Assembly (NCBI GenBank): GCA_963205455.1
Contig: CAUJJL010000082.1
Coordinates: 1-46,705, forward strand
Reading direction: 5' to 3'
DNA from: Verrucomicrobiota bacterium
Lineage (GTDB): Bacteria > Verrucomicrobiota > Verrucomicrobiia > Opitutales > Opitutaceae
DNA: 46,705 nt
Numbering within the stretch: the first letter of the stretch is position 1; each line of letters begins with the position of its first letter. The position numbers were made by a program, and so were the translations under genes. Under the pieces are notes generated by a model. It did not search any database. It was not told the DNA's origin and worked only from the letters and a program-made list of their open reading frames with translations. Shown in pieces: positions 8,916-17,159 of the stretch.

Positions 8916-9014
8916 AGATGTGGTTTTTTGAAAGGGATTGGACAAAACGTGAAGGACCATCAAAGCGACCCGCCCGGTCAACTGGCAAACCCAAATTTCC
9001 CGGGTTCTGAAGTT

Positions 9015-9037
9015 ACCGGGATTTCCGGGCGCCCGGT
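9015..9037 (-). terminator. Possible hairpin after purB
   Basis: ACCGGG and CCCGGT pair across 11 bases beginning about 14 bases past the purB stop. The segment also contains the 12-base palindrome CCGGGCGCCCGG (9025-9036). There is no T tract, so it is a weak terminator candidate or a 3'-end stabilising hairpin. Confidence 0.25.
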
Positions 9038-9051
9038 GAGGAAAATCCCCA

Positions 9052-10500
9052 TCAGATCAATCTGCCCGGTTGATAATTTGCGGCTCCCTTCACCGACCTG
9101 GCAACAGCCGCAACCGTTTTGACAAACTCATCGACCTGCTGCGGGGCTGCTCCCACGAAGCGTCGGGTGTCCGCCAATACCCGGCTGAGCTGCTCCCGCG
9201 AAAGCCCAAGGCTGGAGTCCTTCGCAAGACGGTTCAGCATGTCGGTATCCCCCTCGCCGGTGCGCAACGCCTTGGCCGTTGCCAGCGCATGTTCCTTGAT
9301 CGCCGCGTGCGCCGTCTCGCGTCCGGCTCCGGCCTTGACCGCCTCCATGAGAATCGTGGTCGTCGCCAGAAAGGGAAGCTGGCGCTCATTCTCCGCCGCG
9401 ATCGCCGCACCAAAGACATCCATCTGCTGCAGCACCGTCAGCAGCGTTTCCAGGAGACCATCGAGCGCAAAGCACGCATCGGGAAGCGCAACGCGGCGGA
9501 CGACGGAACAGGATACGTCACCTTCATTCCATTGGTGACCCGCCAGCGCCCCGGTCATCGTCACGTGGCCCGACAGGATCGCGGAAAATCCGCAGATGCG
9601 CTCGCAGTTGCGTGCATTCACCTTGTGGGGCATCGCAGACGATCCCACCTGCCCCTTCTGGAAGCCTTCGGTAAGCAGGCCCTGTCCCGCCATCAGCCGC
9701 AGCGTCGTCGCAAAACTCGCCGCCGCCGCGCCGATCTGGTGGAATGCCGAAACCACTTCGAAATCGAGGCTTCTCGGATAAACCTGCCCCACGGCGCCCA
9801 GGGCCTGCCTGAAGCCCAGGTGGGCGAGTACACGCTTTTCCAATCGCGTCACCTTCCTCGCATCACCACCGAGCAGGGTGAGCTGATCGAGCTGCGTGCC
9901 CACCGCCCCCTTCAACCCGCGCGCGGGATAGCGCACACGGAGCTCATCAAGGCGACGGTACGCCTGCAGCATCTCCTGGCCAAACATCGCGATGCGTTTG
10001 CCCAGTGTGGTCGGCTGCGCCGGGACATTGTGGGTGCGGCCCGTGATCAGCAGCGAACGAAACTCCTTTGCACGCCGGGCCATCGCCAGGAGTGCCGCCG
10101 CGGTCTTCACACGAAACACCTCGATGCTCCGCAAAAGCTGGAGCTGTTCCACGTTTTCAGTGAGGTCCCGGCTGGTAAGGCCGAGGTGAATATACTCGTG
10201 ACCGGCCAGCGCGTTGAACTCCTCGATCCGCGCCTTCACGTCGTGCAGGGATGCCCGTTCCCTCGCATCGATGCTCGCTAAGTCGACGATTTCCCGAACC
10301 TTCTCATATTGCGCGATGGCCTCCGCGGGAATCGCCACGCCGAGTTCCCGCTGCGCCTTCATCACGGCTATCCAATAATCGCGCTCAATCCTGATCCGCC
10401 CCGCAGGCGACCAGAGCTGGCGCAAGGCCTGGGACGCATAGCGTTCGGCAAGGACGTTGGGAATGACAGCGGAGGTTTCGGCGGATGACGATGGGCTCAC
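9052..10500 (-). CDS. purB: Adenylosuccinate lyase
   Basis: About 482 residues from a GTG start 12 residues before IPNVLAERYAS; a further GTG at 10521 would add seven residues. The fumarase/aspartase superfamily signature is plain as GSSAMPHKVNARNCE, the flexible signature loop with the catalytic serine. TGRTHNVPAQPTTLGKR carries the conserved histidine, and LTSRDLTENVEQLQ is typical of this enzyme. It catalyses two fumarate-releasing steps in purine synthesis: SAICAR to AICAR and adenylosuccinate to AMP. Length and motifs fit the roughly 480-residue form. It is divergent from the SNF2 helicase gene and precedes pfp. Confidence 0.93.
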   Translation of the reverse strand: MSPSSSAETSAVIPNVLAERYASQALRQLWSPAGRIRIERDYWIAVMKAQRELGVAIPAEAIAQYEKVREIVDLASIDARERASLHDVKARIEEFNALAGHEYIHLGLTSRDLTENVEQLQLLRSIEVFRVKTAAALLAMARRAKEFRSLLITGRTHNVPAQPTTLGKRIAMFGQEMLQAYRRLDELRVRYPARGLKGAVGTQLDQLTLLGGDARKVTRLEKRVLAHLGFRQALGAVGQVYPRSLDFEVVSAFHQIGAAAASFATTLRLMAGQGLLTEGFQKGQVGSSAMPHKVNARNCERICGFSAILSGHVTMTGALAGHQWNEGDVSCSVVRRVALPDACFALDGLLETLLTVLQQMDVFGAAIAAENERQLPFLATTTILMEAVKAGAGRETAHAAIKEHALATAKALRTGEGDTDMLNRLAKDSSLGLSREQLSRVLADTRRFVGAAPQQVDEFVKTVAAVARSVKGAANYQPGRLI

Positions 10501-10661
10501 GGGAAAAATGCATCCTGCCACAACGGCCCAGGAGTTGGCGAACGCAAAGCGTCACAGTCCTGGCCGGGACCAATTCCGGAGCAAGTCGGCGATCCATTGC
10601 CGATTATCCGGCCCCGCTCCACACTTGACCGTCCCCCTGCCGGTCCGAACGATGCCCTCCC

Positions 10662-13397
10662 ATGGACTCCGGAACCACCCCCCCGCTCCACGACTGGCGC
10701 ACCACCGATCAGGATGAGATTGAACGGCGCCGCCAGCGCGCCCGCGATGAACGCCCTTCCATCGAGAACACCACTCCAGACCATCCCATCTTTGGAAACT
10801 TCCGCGTGAAGTCCTCCAGTGGATTCAGCTACGACGTCGAAATCCGCGATCTCACCGGAAGGCATTTCGCCTGCACGTGCGTGGATTTCCGCATCAACGG
10901 GCTCGGCACCTGCAAGCATGTGGAGGCGGTCCTCCTCCGCCTGCAAAAGTCCGAACGTCGCGCCTTCGATGCGGCGAAATCTGACGGCTCTCAGCGGATC
11001 GAAATAGTTCCGGATAGCGTCGCGCAATCGTTGAAGATCGAAAGCGGACTCGACCGGCTGCCGCCCCGCCTGCGAGCGGCCTTCACCGTCCAGGGCATGC
11101 TTCGGAATCCGGCGGCCGCGGGCCAGTTGGTGGCCGATCTGACGCTCCATCCCATGCCGCAGGTGCGCCTGTCGCAGGACATCCCTCCCTGGCTCGACAG
11201 CCGCCGCCGGAGCATCGAGCGCATCCGGCTGAGGCGGGACTACGAGCAGAAGGTGCAGACCGGCAGCTATCCGGTCAGTGAAACCTCCGTCCCTCTTTTT
11301 CCCTATCAGCGCGAAGGCATGCTTCACCTCGCCTTTGCCGAACGCGCGCTGCTCGCTGACGAAATGGGTCTCGGAAAAACCATCCAGGCAATCGCTGCCT
11401 GTGCGCTGCTTCACCGGCTTGAACTGGTCCGGCGCGTGCTCGTCATCACTCCAGCCTCGCTCAAGGGCGAATGGCAGGAACAGATCCAGCGCTTCACCCC
11501 CCTGCCCTGCCGGATTGTCCAGGGAAACTTCGTGAAGCGCAGGCTCAGCTACGACCAGCCGGAATTTTTCACGCTCGTCAACTATGAGCAGGCGCGCGCG
11601 GACGTCCTCGAGATCAACACACGCCTTCGCCCGGATGTCGTCATTCTCGATGAGGCCCAGCGCATCAAGACCTGGAATTCAAAGACAGCACAGTCGATCA
11701 AGCGACTCAAGAGCCGCTACGCCTTTGTCCTCACGGGGACTCCGATCGAAAACCGCATCGACGAACTTTATTCGATCGTCGACTTCCTCGATCCCACCAT
11801 CCTTGGTCCCCTCTTCCGCTTCAATCGCGAATACTACGAGTTCGACGAGCGCGGCCGACCGGCGGCGTACCGCAACCTCGACAAGCTCCGGGCCGCGCTG
11901 AAGCCGCTCATGCTGAGGCGGCGCAAGAGCGACGTCGAAAACGAGTTGCCGGACCGCCAGGATACCCATCGCTATGTCGCTATGACAGACAACCAGCACC
12001 GGCACTACAGCGCGCACGAACAACAGGTCGCCGGTCTCGTGGCCATCAGCCAGCGCCGCGCCCTGCTTCCCGCGGAACAACAGAAGCTCCTCCGCGAACT
12101 GGCGATGATGCGCATGCTCTGTGATTCGCCCTACATTCTTTCGGGAGCCATCGAGGACCGCGAGGACACCCCAAAACTCCGCGAACTCGATGAGATTATC
12201 TCGACCGCATTGGCCGAGGATGGCGTCAAGATCATCGTATTCTCAGAATGGGTCCGCATGCTCGAACTGGTCGCTTCCCTCCTGAAACGACGGAAAATCG
12301 GGCATGCCACCCACACGGGCATCATTCCGCAGCAGACCCGGCGCGCCGAAATCAACCGTTTCAAGAGTGACCCCGCCTGCCGTGTGTTTCTATGTTCGGA
12401 GTCCGGTGGTGTCGGTCTCAACCTCCAGGTCGCCAGCGTAGTCATCAATTGCGACCTGCCATGGAACCCCGCGCGATACGAACAGCGCGTCGCACGTGCA
12501 TGGAGAAAACACCAGAGCCGGCCGGTGACCGTTATCAACCTGATCGCTGAAGACACCATCGAGCACCGCATGCTCGCGACCCTCGCCGCCAAGCAGGGGC
12601 TCGCCGATGGCGTGCTCGATGGCAAGGAAAGTCCGTCGCGCATACCGGTTCGTGCGAACAATGCGTTGCTCGAAAGAGTGAAGCAGATGATCGCACCCGC
12701 ACCCCTCAAGCCCGCCGCAGCCGCCGATCCGGCCCGACTCTTTGGCGAGCGCGCCCACGCAACCCTGGGCCAGGCGTTGCTGGTGTGCGAGGAACGCACA
12801 GCCGGATCCCCGGTGACGACGACGCTCTATGTCGTCGTTGAATCAGGTGCTGACGCCGCGCGCGAATCGCTTGTACAGATCCAGACCAGAGTTTTTGAGG
12901 AGGCCCCTCCACCCTGGCCCAATCTCATCGTGGTCGACCGCGCAACCGCGGACACCCTTGCAAACCTGGAGGCAAGCGGTCTTCTGCAACGAACAGTTGG
13001 CACGACGCGCACGCTGGCCGCGGATCCCCATGCGCCGACGCCTCTCAACGCCGTGGAGATTTCCCATTTTGAGGCCCAGTTGGAACAGGCCCGCAGGCAA
13101 CTTCGCATGGCTCGCCTGCTTGCATCCGACACAGACAGCTTCCGCGAGGAATGCGCGGCTTCCATCCGCGTTGCTATAGTATGCGCCAACAACGCCATGG
13201 CCATCCGCGCGCGCCTCAATCCTCCAGCGCCGGCGACTCATTCCCTGCCGAATTCAATCAAATCACAATGGGGCGATGCGCGCACCCCCGTCGAAAAATT
13301 TCTCGGCGACTCCTCGGGCTCCCTGGTTCCCATCATTGATACGCTCGAAAGCCACTGTGCATCGCTTCGCCCAGTCGTGCTGTCTGGCAGGGGTTGA
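10662..13397 (+). CDS. SWIM zinc finger and SNF2 family helicase
   Basis: A 911-residue DNA translocase. A SWIM finger lies near the N-terminus (Cys71, Cys73, Cys84, His86 in the pattern CxC...CxH). The SNF2 ATPase follows: motif I DEMGLGKT near 233-240, motif II ILDEAQ near 328, motif III LTGTPIENR, and the C-terminal lobe with GGVGLNLQVASVVINCDLPW and QRVARAWRKHQ near 600-615. In motif VI the usual RxHRxGQ reads RAWRKHQ, but both arginines are kept. About 250 residues follow the helicase core without a recognised domain. Such proteins move along double-stranded DNA and displace proteins; the bacterial role is usually unclear. No restriction or modification gene is nearby. Confidence 0.9.
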   Translation: MDSGTTPPLHDWRTTDQDEIERRRQRARDERPSIENTTPDHPIFGNFRVKSSSGFSYDVEIRDLTGRHFACTCVDFRINGLGTCKHVEAVLLRLQKSERRAFDAAKSDGSQRIEIVPDSVAQSLKIESGLDRLPPRLRAAFTVQGMLRNPAAAGQLVADLTLHPMPQVRLSQDIPPWLDSRRRSIERIRLRRDYEQKVQTGSYPVSETSVPLFPYQREGMLHLAFAERALLADEMGLGKTIQAIAACALLHRLELVRRVLVITPASLKGEWQEQIQRFTPLPCRIVQGNFVKRRLSYDQPEFFTLVNYEQARADVLEINTRLRPDVVILDEAQRIKTWNSKTAQSIKRLKSRYAFVLTGTPIENRIDELYSIVDFLDPTILGPLFRFNREYYEFDERGRPAAYRNLDKLRAALKPLMLRRRKSDVENELPDRQDTHRYVAMTDNQHRHYSAHEQQVAGLVAISQRRALLPAEQQKLLRELAMMRMLCDSPYILSGAIEDREDTPKLRELDEIISTALAEDGVKIIVFSEWVRMLELVASLLKRRKIGHATHTGIIPQQTRRAEINRFKSDPACRVFLCSESGGVGLNLQVASVVINCDLPWNPARYEQRVARAWRKHQSRPVTVINLIAEDTIEHRMLATLAAKQGLADGVLDGKESPSRIPVRANNALLERVKQMIAPAPLKPAAAADPARLFGERAHATLGQALLVCEERTAGSPVTTTLYVVVESGADAARESLVQIQTRVFEEAPPPWPNLIVVDRATADTLANLEASGLLQRTVGTTRTLAADPHAPTPLNAVEISHFEAQLEQARRQLRMARLLASDTDSFREECAASIRVAIVCANNAMAIRARLNPPAPATHSLPNSIKSQWGDARTPVEKFLGDSSGSLVPIIDTLESHCASLRPVVLSGRG

Positions 13398-13418
13398 CGC
13401 GGATGTTAAGGTAGGCCG

Positions 13419-14189
13419 GTGCCGACACGACGCGATTTCTTGAACCGGGCCATTGCCGGACTCGCAGGCGGCATGCTCCTCAACTCTCCACTGCTGGCCC
13501 GCGTACGCGGCCGCACGGAACGCACGCACCGGGTGGTGACGGGCGACACACTCGATGCGATCGGGCGGCGCTACGGCGTGACGGTGAACGCACTGCGCGT
13601 CCGCAATCACCTTCCCGATACCGTCATCCGTGTCGGTCAAACGCTGATCATCCCGACCACGTCGGTGCATTCCACCGCAAAGGCAGATTCGGTCTCCACG
13701 CTCCTCGCACCCGCGATCGCCGCCACGCGACGCCTGTCGATTCAATCGCGGCGCTGGAAATTCATCGTTGCCCATCACAGCGGCATCGAGGACGGCAACG
13801 CGCGCACCTACGATCGGGAGCACCGTCGCCGGGGATATGAGAACGGACTCGCCTATCATTTTGTCATCGGCAACGGACGCGATTCTGGCGAAGGTGAAAT
13901 CGAAATCGGTCCACGATGGACGCGCCAGATCCAGGGCGGGCACGTCCGGAGTGAAGAATACAACGAGCACGGAATCGGCATCTGTCTCGTGGGTAATTTC
14001 GAGAAGCGTTCTGTCTCCGCGAAGCAGATGGCCTCCTTCACCGCTTTGGTCGACTGGCTGCGCACGGACGCACGGTTGGGCTTGACGCCCTCCTTTACGG
14101 TTCATCGTTGGGTTGATCGGAATCACACCGTGTGCCCGGGAAAACATTTCCCGTACTCGGCGTTGAAAGAACGTTACGCCTTGGCCTGA
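13419..14189 (+). CDS. Secreted LysM-domain N-acetylmuramoyl-L-alanine amidase
   Basis: A 256-residue protein with a GTG start preceded by AAGG, one of the few ribosome-site-like sequences here. The N-terminus TRRDFLNRAIAGLAGG is a twin-arginine-type signal. A LysM peptidoglycan-binding module follows (about 37-78: HRVVTGDTLDAIGRRYGV to RVGQTLIIP). An Amidase_2/PGRP-like domain then shows its zinc ligands: His in VAHHS, His in VHRWV, and Cys in HTVCPGKHFP. It should cut the amide bond between muramic acid and the peptide stem in the periplasm. It begins 21 bases after the helicase gene. The combination of Tat export and LysM with an amidase fits cell-wall remodelling. Confidence 0.87.
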   Translation: MPTRRDFLNRAIAGLAGGMLLNSPLLARVRGRTERTHRVVTGDTLDAIGRRYGVTVNALRVRNHLPDTVIRVGQTLIIPTTSVHSTAKADSVSTLLAPAIAATRRLSIQSRRWKFIVAHHSGIEDGNARTYDREHRRRGYENGLAYHFVIGNGRDSGEGEIEIGPRWTRQIQGGHVRSEEYNEHGIGICLVGNFEKRSVSAKQMASFTALVDWLRTDARLGLTPSFTVHRWVDRNHTVCPGKHFPYSALKERYALA

Positions 14190-14264
14190 GTTTGGATCCG
14201 CTAGAGGCAAACAGGCTGTGGCGACCGCTTTTGAAAAACGTTTTCGGCGATCCACTTGATGCAG

Positions 14265-14293
14265 TTGACCAAGATATCGTCTTCCGATATGTT
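14265..14293 (+). promoter_or_regulatory. Sigma-70-like promoter candidate
   Basis: TTGACC (14265-14270), a 17-base spacer and TATGTT (14288-14293) match the -35/-10 pattern at 5 of 6 and 4 of 6 positions. Transcription would begin near 14300, just before an ATG at 14304 in the small membrane peptide frame, so the message could be nearly leaderless. A 10-base palindrome AAAACGTTTT lies upstream at 14235-14244. Confidence 0.35.
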
Positions 14294-14387
14294 TGACATT
14301 CTGATGAAAACCACACTGTTCGCGCCTTGGATGGGTCATATCGCACTCGCTGTATTCAGCGGGCTGCTCATGTGGGCGCTGCTGTGA
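14289..14387 (+). CDS. Possible membrane microprotein (32 residues), coupled to the next gene
   Basis: A small open frame of 32 residues, MFDILMKTTLFAPWMGHIAL onward, ending VFSGLLMWALL and a stop. Its second half is one hydrophobic segment long enough to cross a membrane. In-frame starts at 14259 (42 residues) and 14304 (27 residues) are also possible. Its TGA overlaps the GTG start of the following membrane-protein gene (GTGA), and that gene overlaps the next one in the same way, so the three may be translated in sequence. No homology is recognised. It may be a true microprotein or only a leader peptide that drives translation of the next gene. Confidence 0.36.
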   Translation: MFDILMKTTLFAPWMGHIALAVFSGLLMWALL

Positions 14388-14767
14388 AGCCTTTTCGTTA
14401 TGCTTTAGACCCGCTGTGCCTCGCAGCAATCGGCCTCTACGTGCTGAATCGCTGGTTAGTGGGAGCTCATCTGCATTCCGCGTTTCTTCATTCGAATTTC
14501 AACGATCTTCTGACCGTTCCCGCGGCGCTGCCGCTGGTTCTTTGGGTGCAAAGGCTTCTTGGATGGAGATCGCACGACCGCGCGCCGCGCGTTTCCGAGG
14601 TTCTGCTTCATGCGGCAATCTGGTCCGTCATCTGCGAAGGTATTGGCCCCTTCCTGTTCCACCACGGCACGGCGGACTGGATGGATGTCGCGGCCTATTT
14701 TGCCGGAGGAGTTGTCGCGCTGCTGATCTGGAATCGCCGCGCGCCCGCTTCATGCGAAGCGGCATGA
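14384..14767 (+). CDS. Small integral membrane protein of unknown function
   Basis: A 127-residue protein from a GTG start (VKPFRYALDPLCLAAIGLYV). It has about four hydrophobic segments: LDPLCLAAIGLYVLNRW, LTVPAALPLVLWVQRLL, VLLHAAIWSVICEGI and VAAYFAGGVVALLIW, with a conserved-looking HSNFNDLL between the first two. The layout recalls short membrane proteins annotated as VanZ-like or as magnesium-citrate transporter-like, but no function can be assigned. The start overlaps the stop of the upstream small frame, and its stop overlaps the start of the methyltransferase (ATGA), which strongly suggests co-translation with that enzyme. Confidence 0.66.
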   Translation: MKPFRYALDPLCLAAIGLYVLNRWLVGAHLHSAFLHSNFNDLLTVPAALPLVLWVQRLLGWRSHDRAPRVSEVLLHAAIWSVICEGIGPFLFHHGTADWMDVAAYFAGGVVALLIWNRRAPASCEAA

Positions 14768-15405
14768 GTTTCGACCGCGTGGCTCCCCTTTATCGGGGGC
14801 TCGAGTGGATCCTGGCAGGCACCATTCTTCAGAACGCGCGCACCTGTCACTTCAATCACCTGGCGGAAGCCCGCCGCATTCTTGTCATTGGCGAGGGCAT
14901 CGGACGCAGCCTCGAACAACTCGTCCGTCGCGCGCCCGCCGCGGAAGTCACCGTGGTCGAAGCGAGTGCAGGCATGATCGAGGTCGCGCGGAGGCGACTC
15001 TCGCAGAAGCACCTTTCGGTCGATCAGATAACCTGGCACCATGCCGACATCCGGGACTGGGATATCGGAACGCGATCTTTCGACACCGTGATCACTCCTT
15101 TCGTACTGGATTGTTTTCTGCCCGCCGATGTGGAAGCAATCGTCACACGTATTAGCGGCGCAATGAGTCCGCGAGGACAATGGTTGCACGCGGACTTCCA
15201 GATTCCACCCACAGGATGGCGTCGCACTCGAGCACGGCTGATCCATGCAATCATGTACCGGACCTTTCGCATCCTGGTAAAACTGGAGGCGGGAAGCGTG
15301 GCGCCTGCAGGTCCGAGCTTCGAGCGTGCGGGATTTCAGCTCGAATCAAAGATCGAGCGATGCGGCGCCCTGATCTGCTCCGAACTGTGGCGCCTGTCGC
15401 GTTGA
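14764..15405 (+). CDS. Class I SAM-dependent methyltransferase
   Basis: A 213-residue protein starting at the ATG of an ATGA overlap with the preceding membrane-protein gene. It opens with FDRVAPLYRGLEWILAG, as in UbiE/quinone and phospholipid N-methyltransferase-like enzymes. The SAM-binding motif I is ILVIGEGIGRSLEQL and motif II is VTVVEASAGMIEVARRRL. The C-terminal part includes LHADFQIPPTGWRRTRARL. The acceptor substrate is unknown. Tight coupling to a small membrane protein suggests a lipid or membrane-bound substrate, but this is inference. It converges on pdxA with a 36-base gap. Confidence 0.82.
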   Translation: MSFDRVAPLYRGLEWILAGTILQNARTCHFNHLAEARRILVIGEGIGRSLEQLVRRAPAAEVTVVEASAGMIEVARRRLSQKHLSVDQITWHHADIRDWDIGTRSFDTVITPFVLDCFLPADVEAIVTRISGAMSPRGQWLHADFQIPPTGWRRTRARLIHAIMYRTFRILVKLEAGSVAPAGPSFERAGFQLESKIERCGALICSELWRLSR

Positions 15406-15441
15406 TTTCCTGTTTCTTTCTCCAGCTTTCGTATTGCCCTG

Positions 15442-16368
15442 TCATAACCGGCTGGCCCGCAGTCGGATCAGTTTCCGGGCAACCGTGACCGCGTTTGCAA
15501 AACTGCGCGGCCTGGCATGGCCCTTGCCGGCGAGCGCAAACGCCGTCCCGTGATCCGGACTCGTCCGCACATGGGGCAGCCCAAGCGTGACATTCACGGC
15601 ATCGTCAAAGTCCACAAGCTTGAGCGGCGCGAGCCCCTGATCGTGGTACAGCGCAAGGACGACATCAAATTCTCCGTCCACCGCACGCCTGAACAGTGTA
15701 TCCCCCGGCAGGCACAGCGACAGCCCCGGATGCAGCGCCTTCTGCCGCCTGAGGATCGGATTGATCACCTCGTGTTCCTCGGAACCCAGCAGGCCGTCTT
15801 CGCCCGCGTGGGGATTGAGCCCGCAGACTCCCACTCGGGGTGCGGAGAATCCCTCCGCTCTCGCGAGTTCCATCGCTGCCTGAATCGCGCGCGCGAACTC
15901 CGCCTCTGTCAGATGCGCAGGGACCTCCCTCAGGGGGATGTGCCACGTGAGAAGAACCACACGCAACTTGCCTCCGCAGAAAGCCATGGTCGGTTCGCCA
16001 CCCCATCGGGCGGCAAAAAATTCGGTCTGACCGGGAAACGGATATCCGATGCGCGCGAGCTGTGACTTGCTCACGGGACCTGTCACGACACCCGCGAACT
16101 CGCCAGTCACGCATCCGGCCGCTGCACGCTCCATCGCATCCCAGGCCACTCGGGCGCCCGCCTCATCCGGTTGCCCGGGAACTGCTGGACCACATCCTGC
16201 TCCCACTTCGATACGCTGATCATCCCGCAAAGAGAGCGTAGCGAGCCACTGTCTCGGTCCAATCACCACAACCTCGCGGCCCAACTCCGGCGCCATGGCG
16301 ATCCATCGTCCGATGACTTCCGGGCCAATGCCGGCAGGATCGCCGCAGGTGATCGCAAGACGCGTCAT
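15442..16368 (-). CDS. pdxA: 4-hydroxythreonine-4-phosphate dehydrogenase
   Basis: A 308-residue protein, close to the usual 310-330. It starts MTRLAITCGDPAGIGPEV, the hallmark N-terminus of PdxA. The three metal-binding histidines are seen in TWHIPLREVP, YHDQGLAPLK and TSPDHGTAFALAG. PdxA oxidises 4-phosphohydroxy-L-threonine with NAD, and PdxJ then joins the product with deoxyxylulose phosphate to make pyridoxine phosphate. Its ATG overlaps the lpxA stop codon (ATGA), so the two are probably co-translated although they serve unrelated pathways. Confidence 0.94.
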   Translation of the reverse strand: MTRLAITCGDPAGIGPEVIGRWIAMAPELGREVVVIGPRQWLATLSLRDDQRIEVGAGCGPAVPGQPDEAGARVAWDAMERAAAGCVTGEFAGVVTGPVSKSQLARIGYPFPGQTEFFAARWGGEPTMAFCGGKLRVVLLTWHIPLREVPAHLTEAEFARAIQAAMELARAEGFSAPRVGVCGLNPHAGEDGLLGSEEHEVINPILRRQKALHPGLSLCLPGDTLFRRAVDGEFDVVLALYHDQGLAPLKLVDFDDAVNVTLGLPHVRTSPDHGTAFALAGKGHARPRSFANAVTVARKLIRLRASRL

Positions 16369-17120
16369 TCCGCGGTGTCTCCTTCGATCCGGCCTTTCCT
16401 GGGACGCGAGAATCCGCGTTTGCCTCCGGAGAAAAATTCCAGAAATGTCTTCACCTCCGGCGCCTGCGCTTGCGGCAATGCCCCGGCAGCAATCGCCCGG
16501 ATGTTTCCCGGGGTGAAAAAAACATGCCGGAAAACTTCCTTGAGTTCGCGGATGGTTTCCCGGGGCAGCCCCCGACGCTTCAGCCCCACAATGTTCAGTC
16601 CGGCCAGTTCGTCACGCTCCGCGACCATCGAAAACGGCGGTACATCGACCGTAATGCGTGCCAGTCCGCCGATCATCGCCCCTTCGCCGACGCGACAGAA
16701 TTGGTGAATCGCACAGCCTCCACCGATGAACGCACGATCCGCAACGTGCACGTGTCCCGCAAGCAGCACATTGTTCGCGAGCACCACGTTGTCCCCCACC
16801 TGGGAATCATGCCCCAGGTGGACGCCGGCCATGAGAAAGCAATTCTTTCCCACCGTCGTAAATGAATCCGGCTTCGTCGATCGATTGATCGTCACGAATT
16901 CACGCAGCGTGCTTCCCTCTCCGACCCGGACACCTGAAACGGTCGCTGCAGAAAACCGGAGATCCTGAGGCTCGCCTCCAATCACTGCATAGGGATGAAC
17001 AACGACATTGGCGCCCAGGTGCGTTCCCCGGCGAAGCACGGCTCCAGGCATTACGGTGACACCCGGCTCAAGGATGACTCCGTCCTCAATGATCGCCTGC
17101 GGGTGAAGGGTGGCACTCAT
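16365..17120 (-). CDS. lpxA: Acyl-ACP--UDP-N-acetylglucosamine O-acyltransferase
   Basis: A 251-residue left-handed beta-helix protein made of hexapeptide repeats (IIEDGVILEPGVTVMPGAVL and onward) with a helical C-terminal end. GVHLGHDSQVGDN holds the catalytic-type histidine of the family, and ITVDVPPFSMVAERDELAGLNIVGLKRRG is a typical LpxA segment. It performs the first step of lipid A synthesis in the cytoplasm, so the organism makes lipopolysaccharide. It lies 39 bases after the unknown gene and overlaps pdxA by four bases. The C-terminal tail (GKRGFSRPRKGRIEGDTAE) is basic and longer than needed. Confidence 0.94.
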   Translation of the reverse strand: MSATLHPQAIIEDGVILEPGVTVMPGAVLRRGTHLGANVVVHPYAVIGGEPQDLRFSAATVSGVRVGEGSTLREFVTINRSTKPDSFTTVGKNCFLMAGVHLGHDSQVGDNVVLANNVLLAGHVHVADRAFIGGGCAIHQFCRVGEGAMIGGLARITVDVPPFSMVAERDELAGLNIVGLKRRGLPRETIRELKEVFRHVFFTPGNIRAIAAGALPQAQAPEVKTFLEFFSGGKRGFSRPRKGRIEGDTAE

Positions 17121-17159
17121 GAATGGATTGAGAATAAGAACAGACGTCTGCCACCTACC

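Noticed and set aside
13263..14429. 388-residue antisense open frame across the amidase gene
   Set aside because: The plus-strand amidase has a signal, LysM and zinc ligands; the antisense frame has none.
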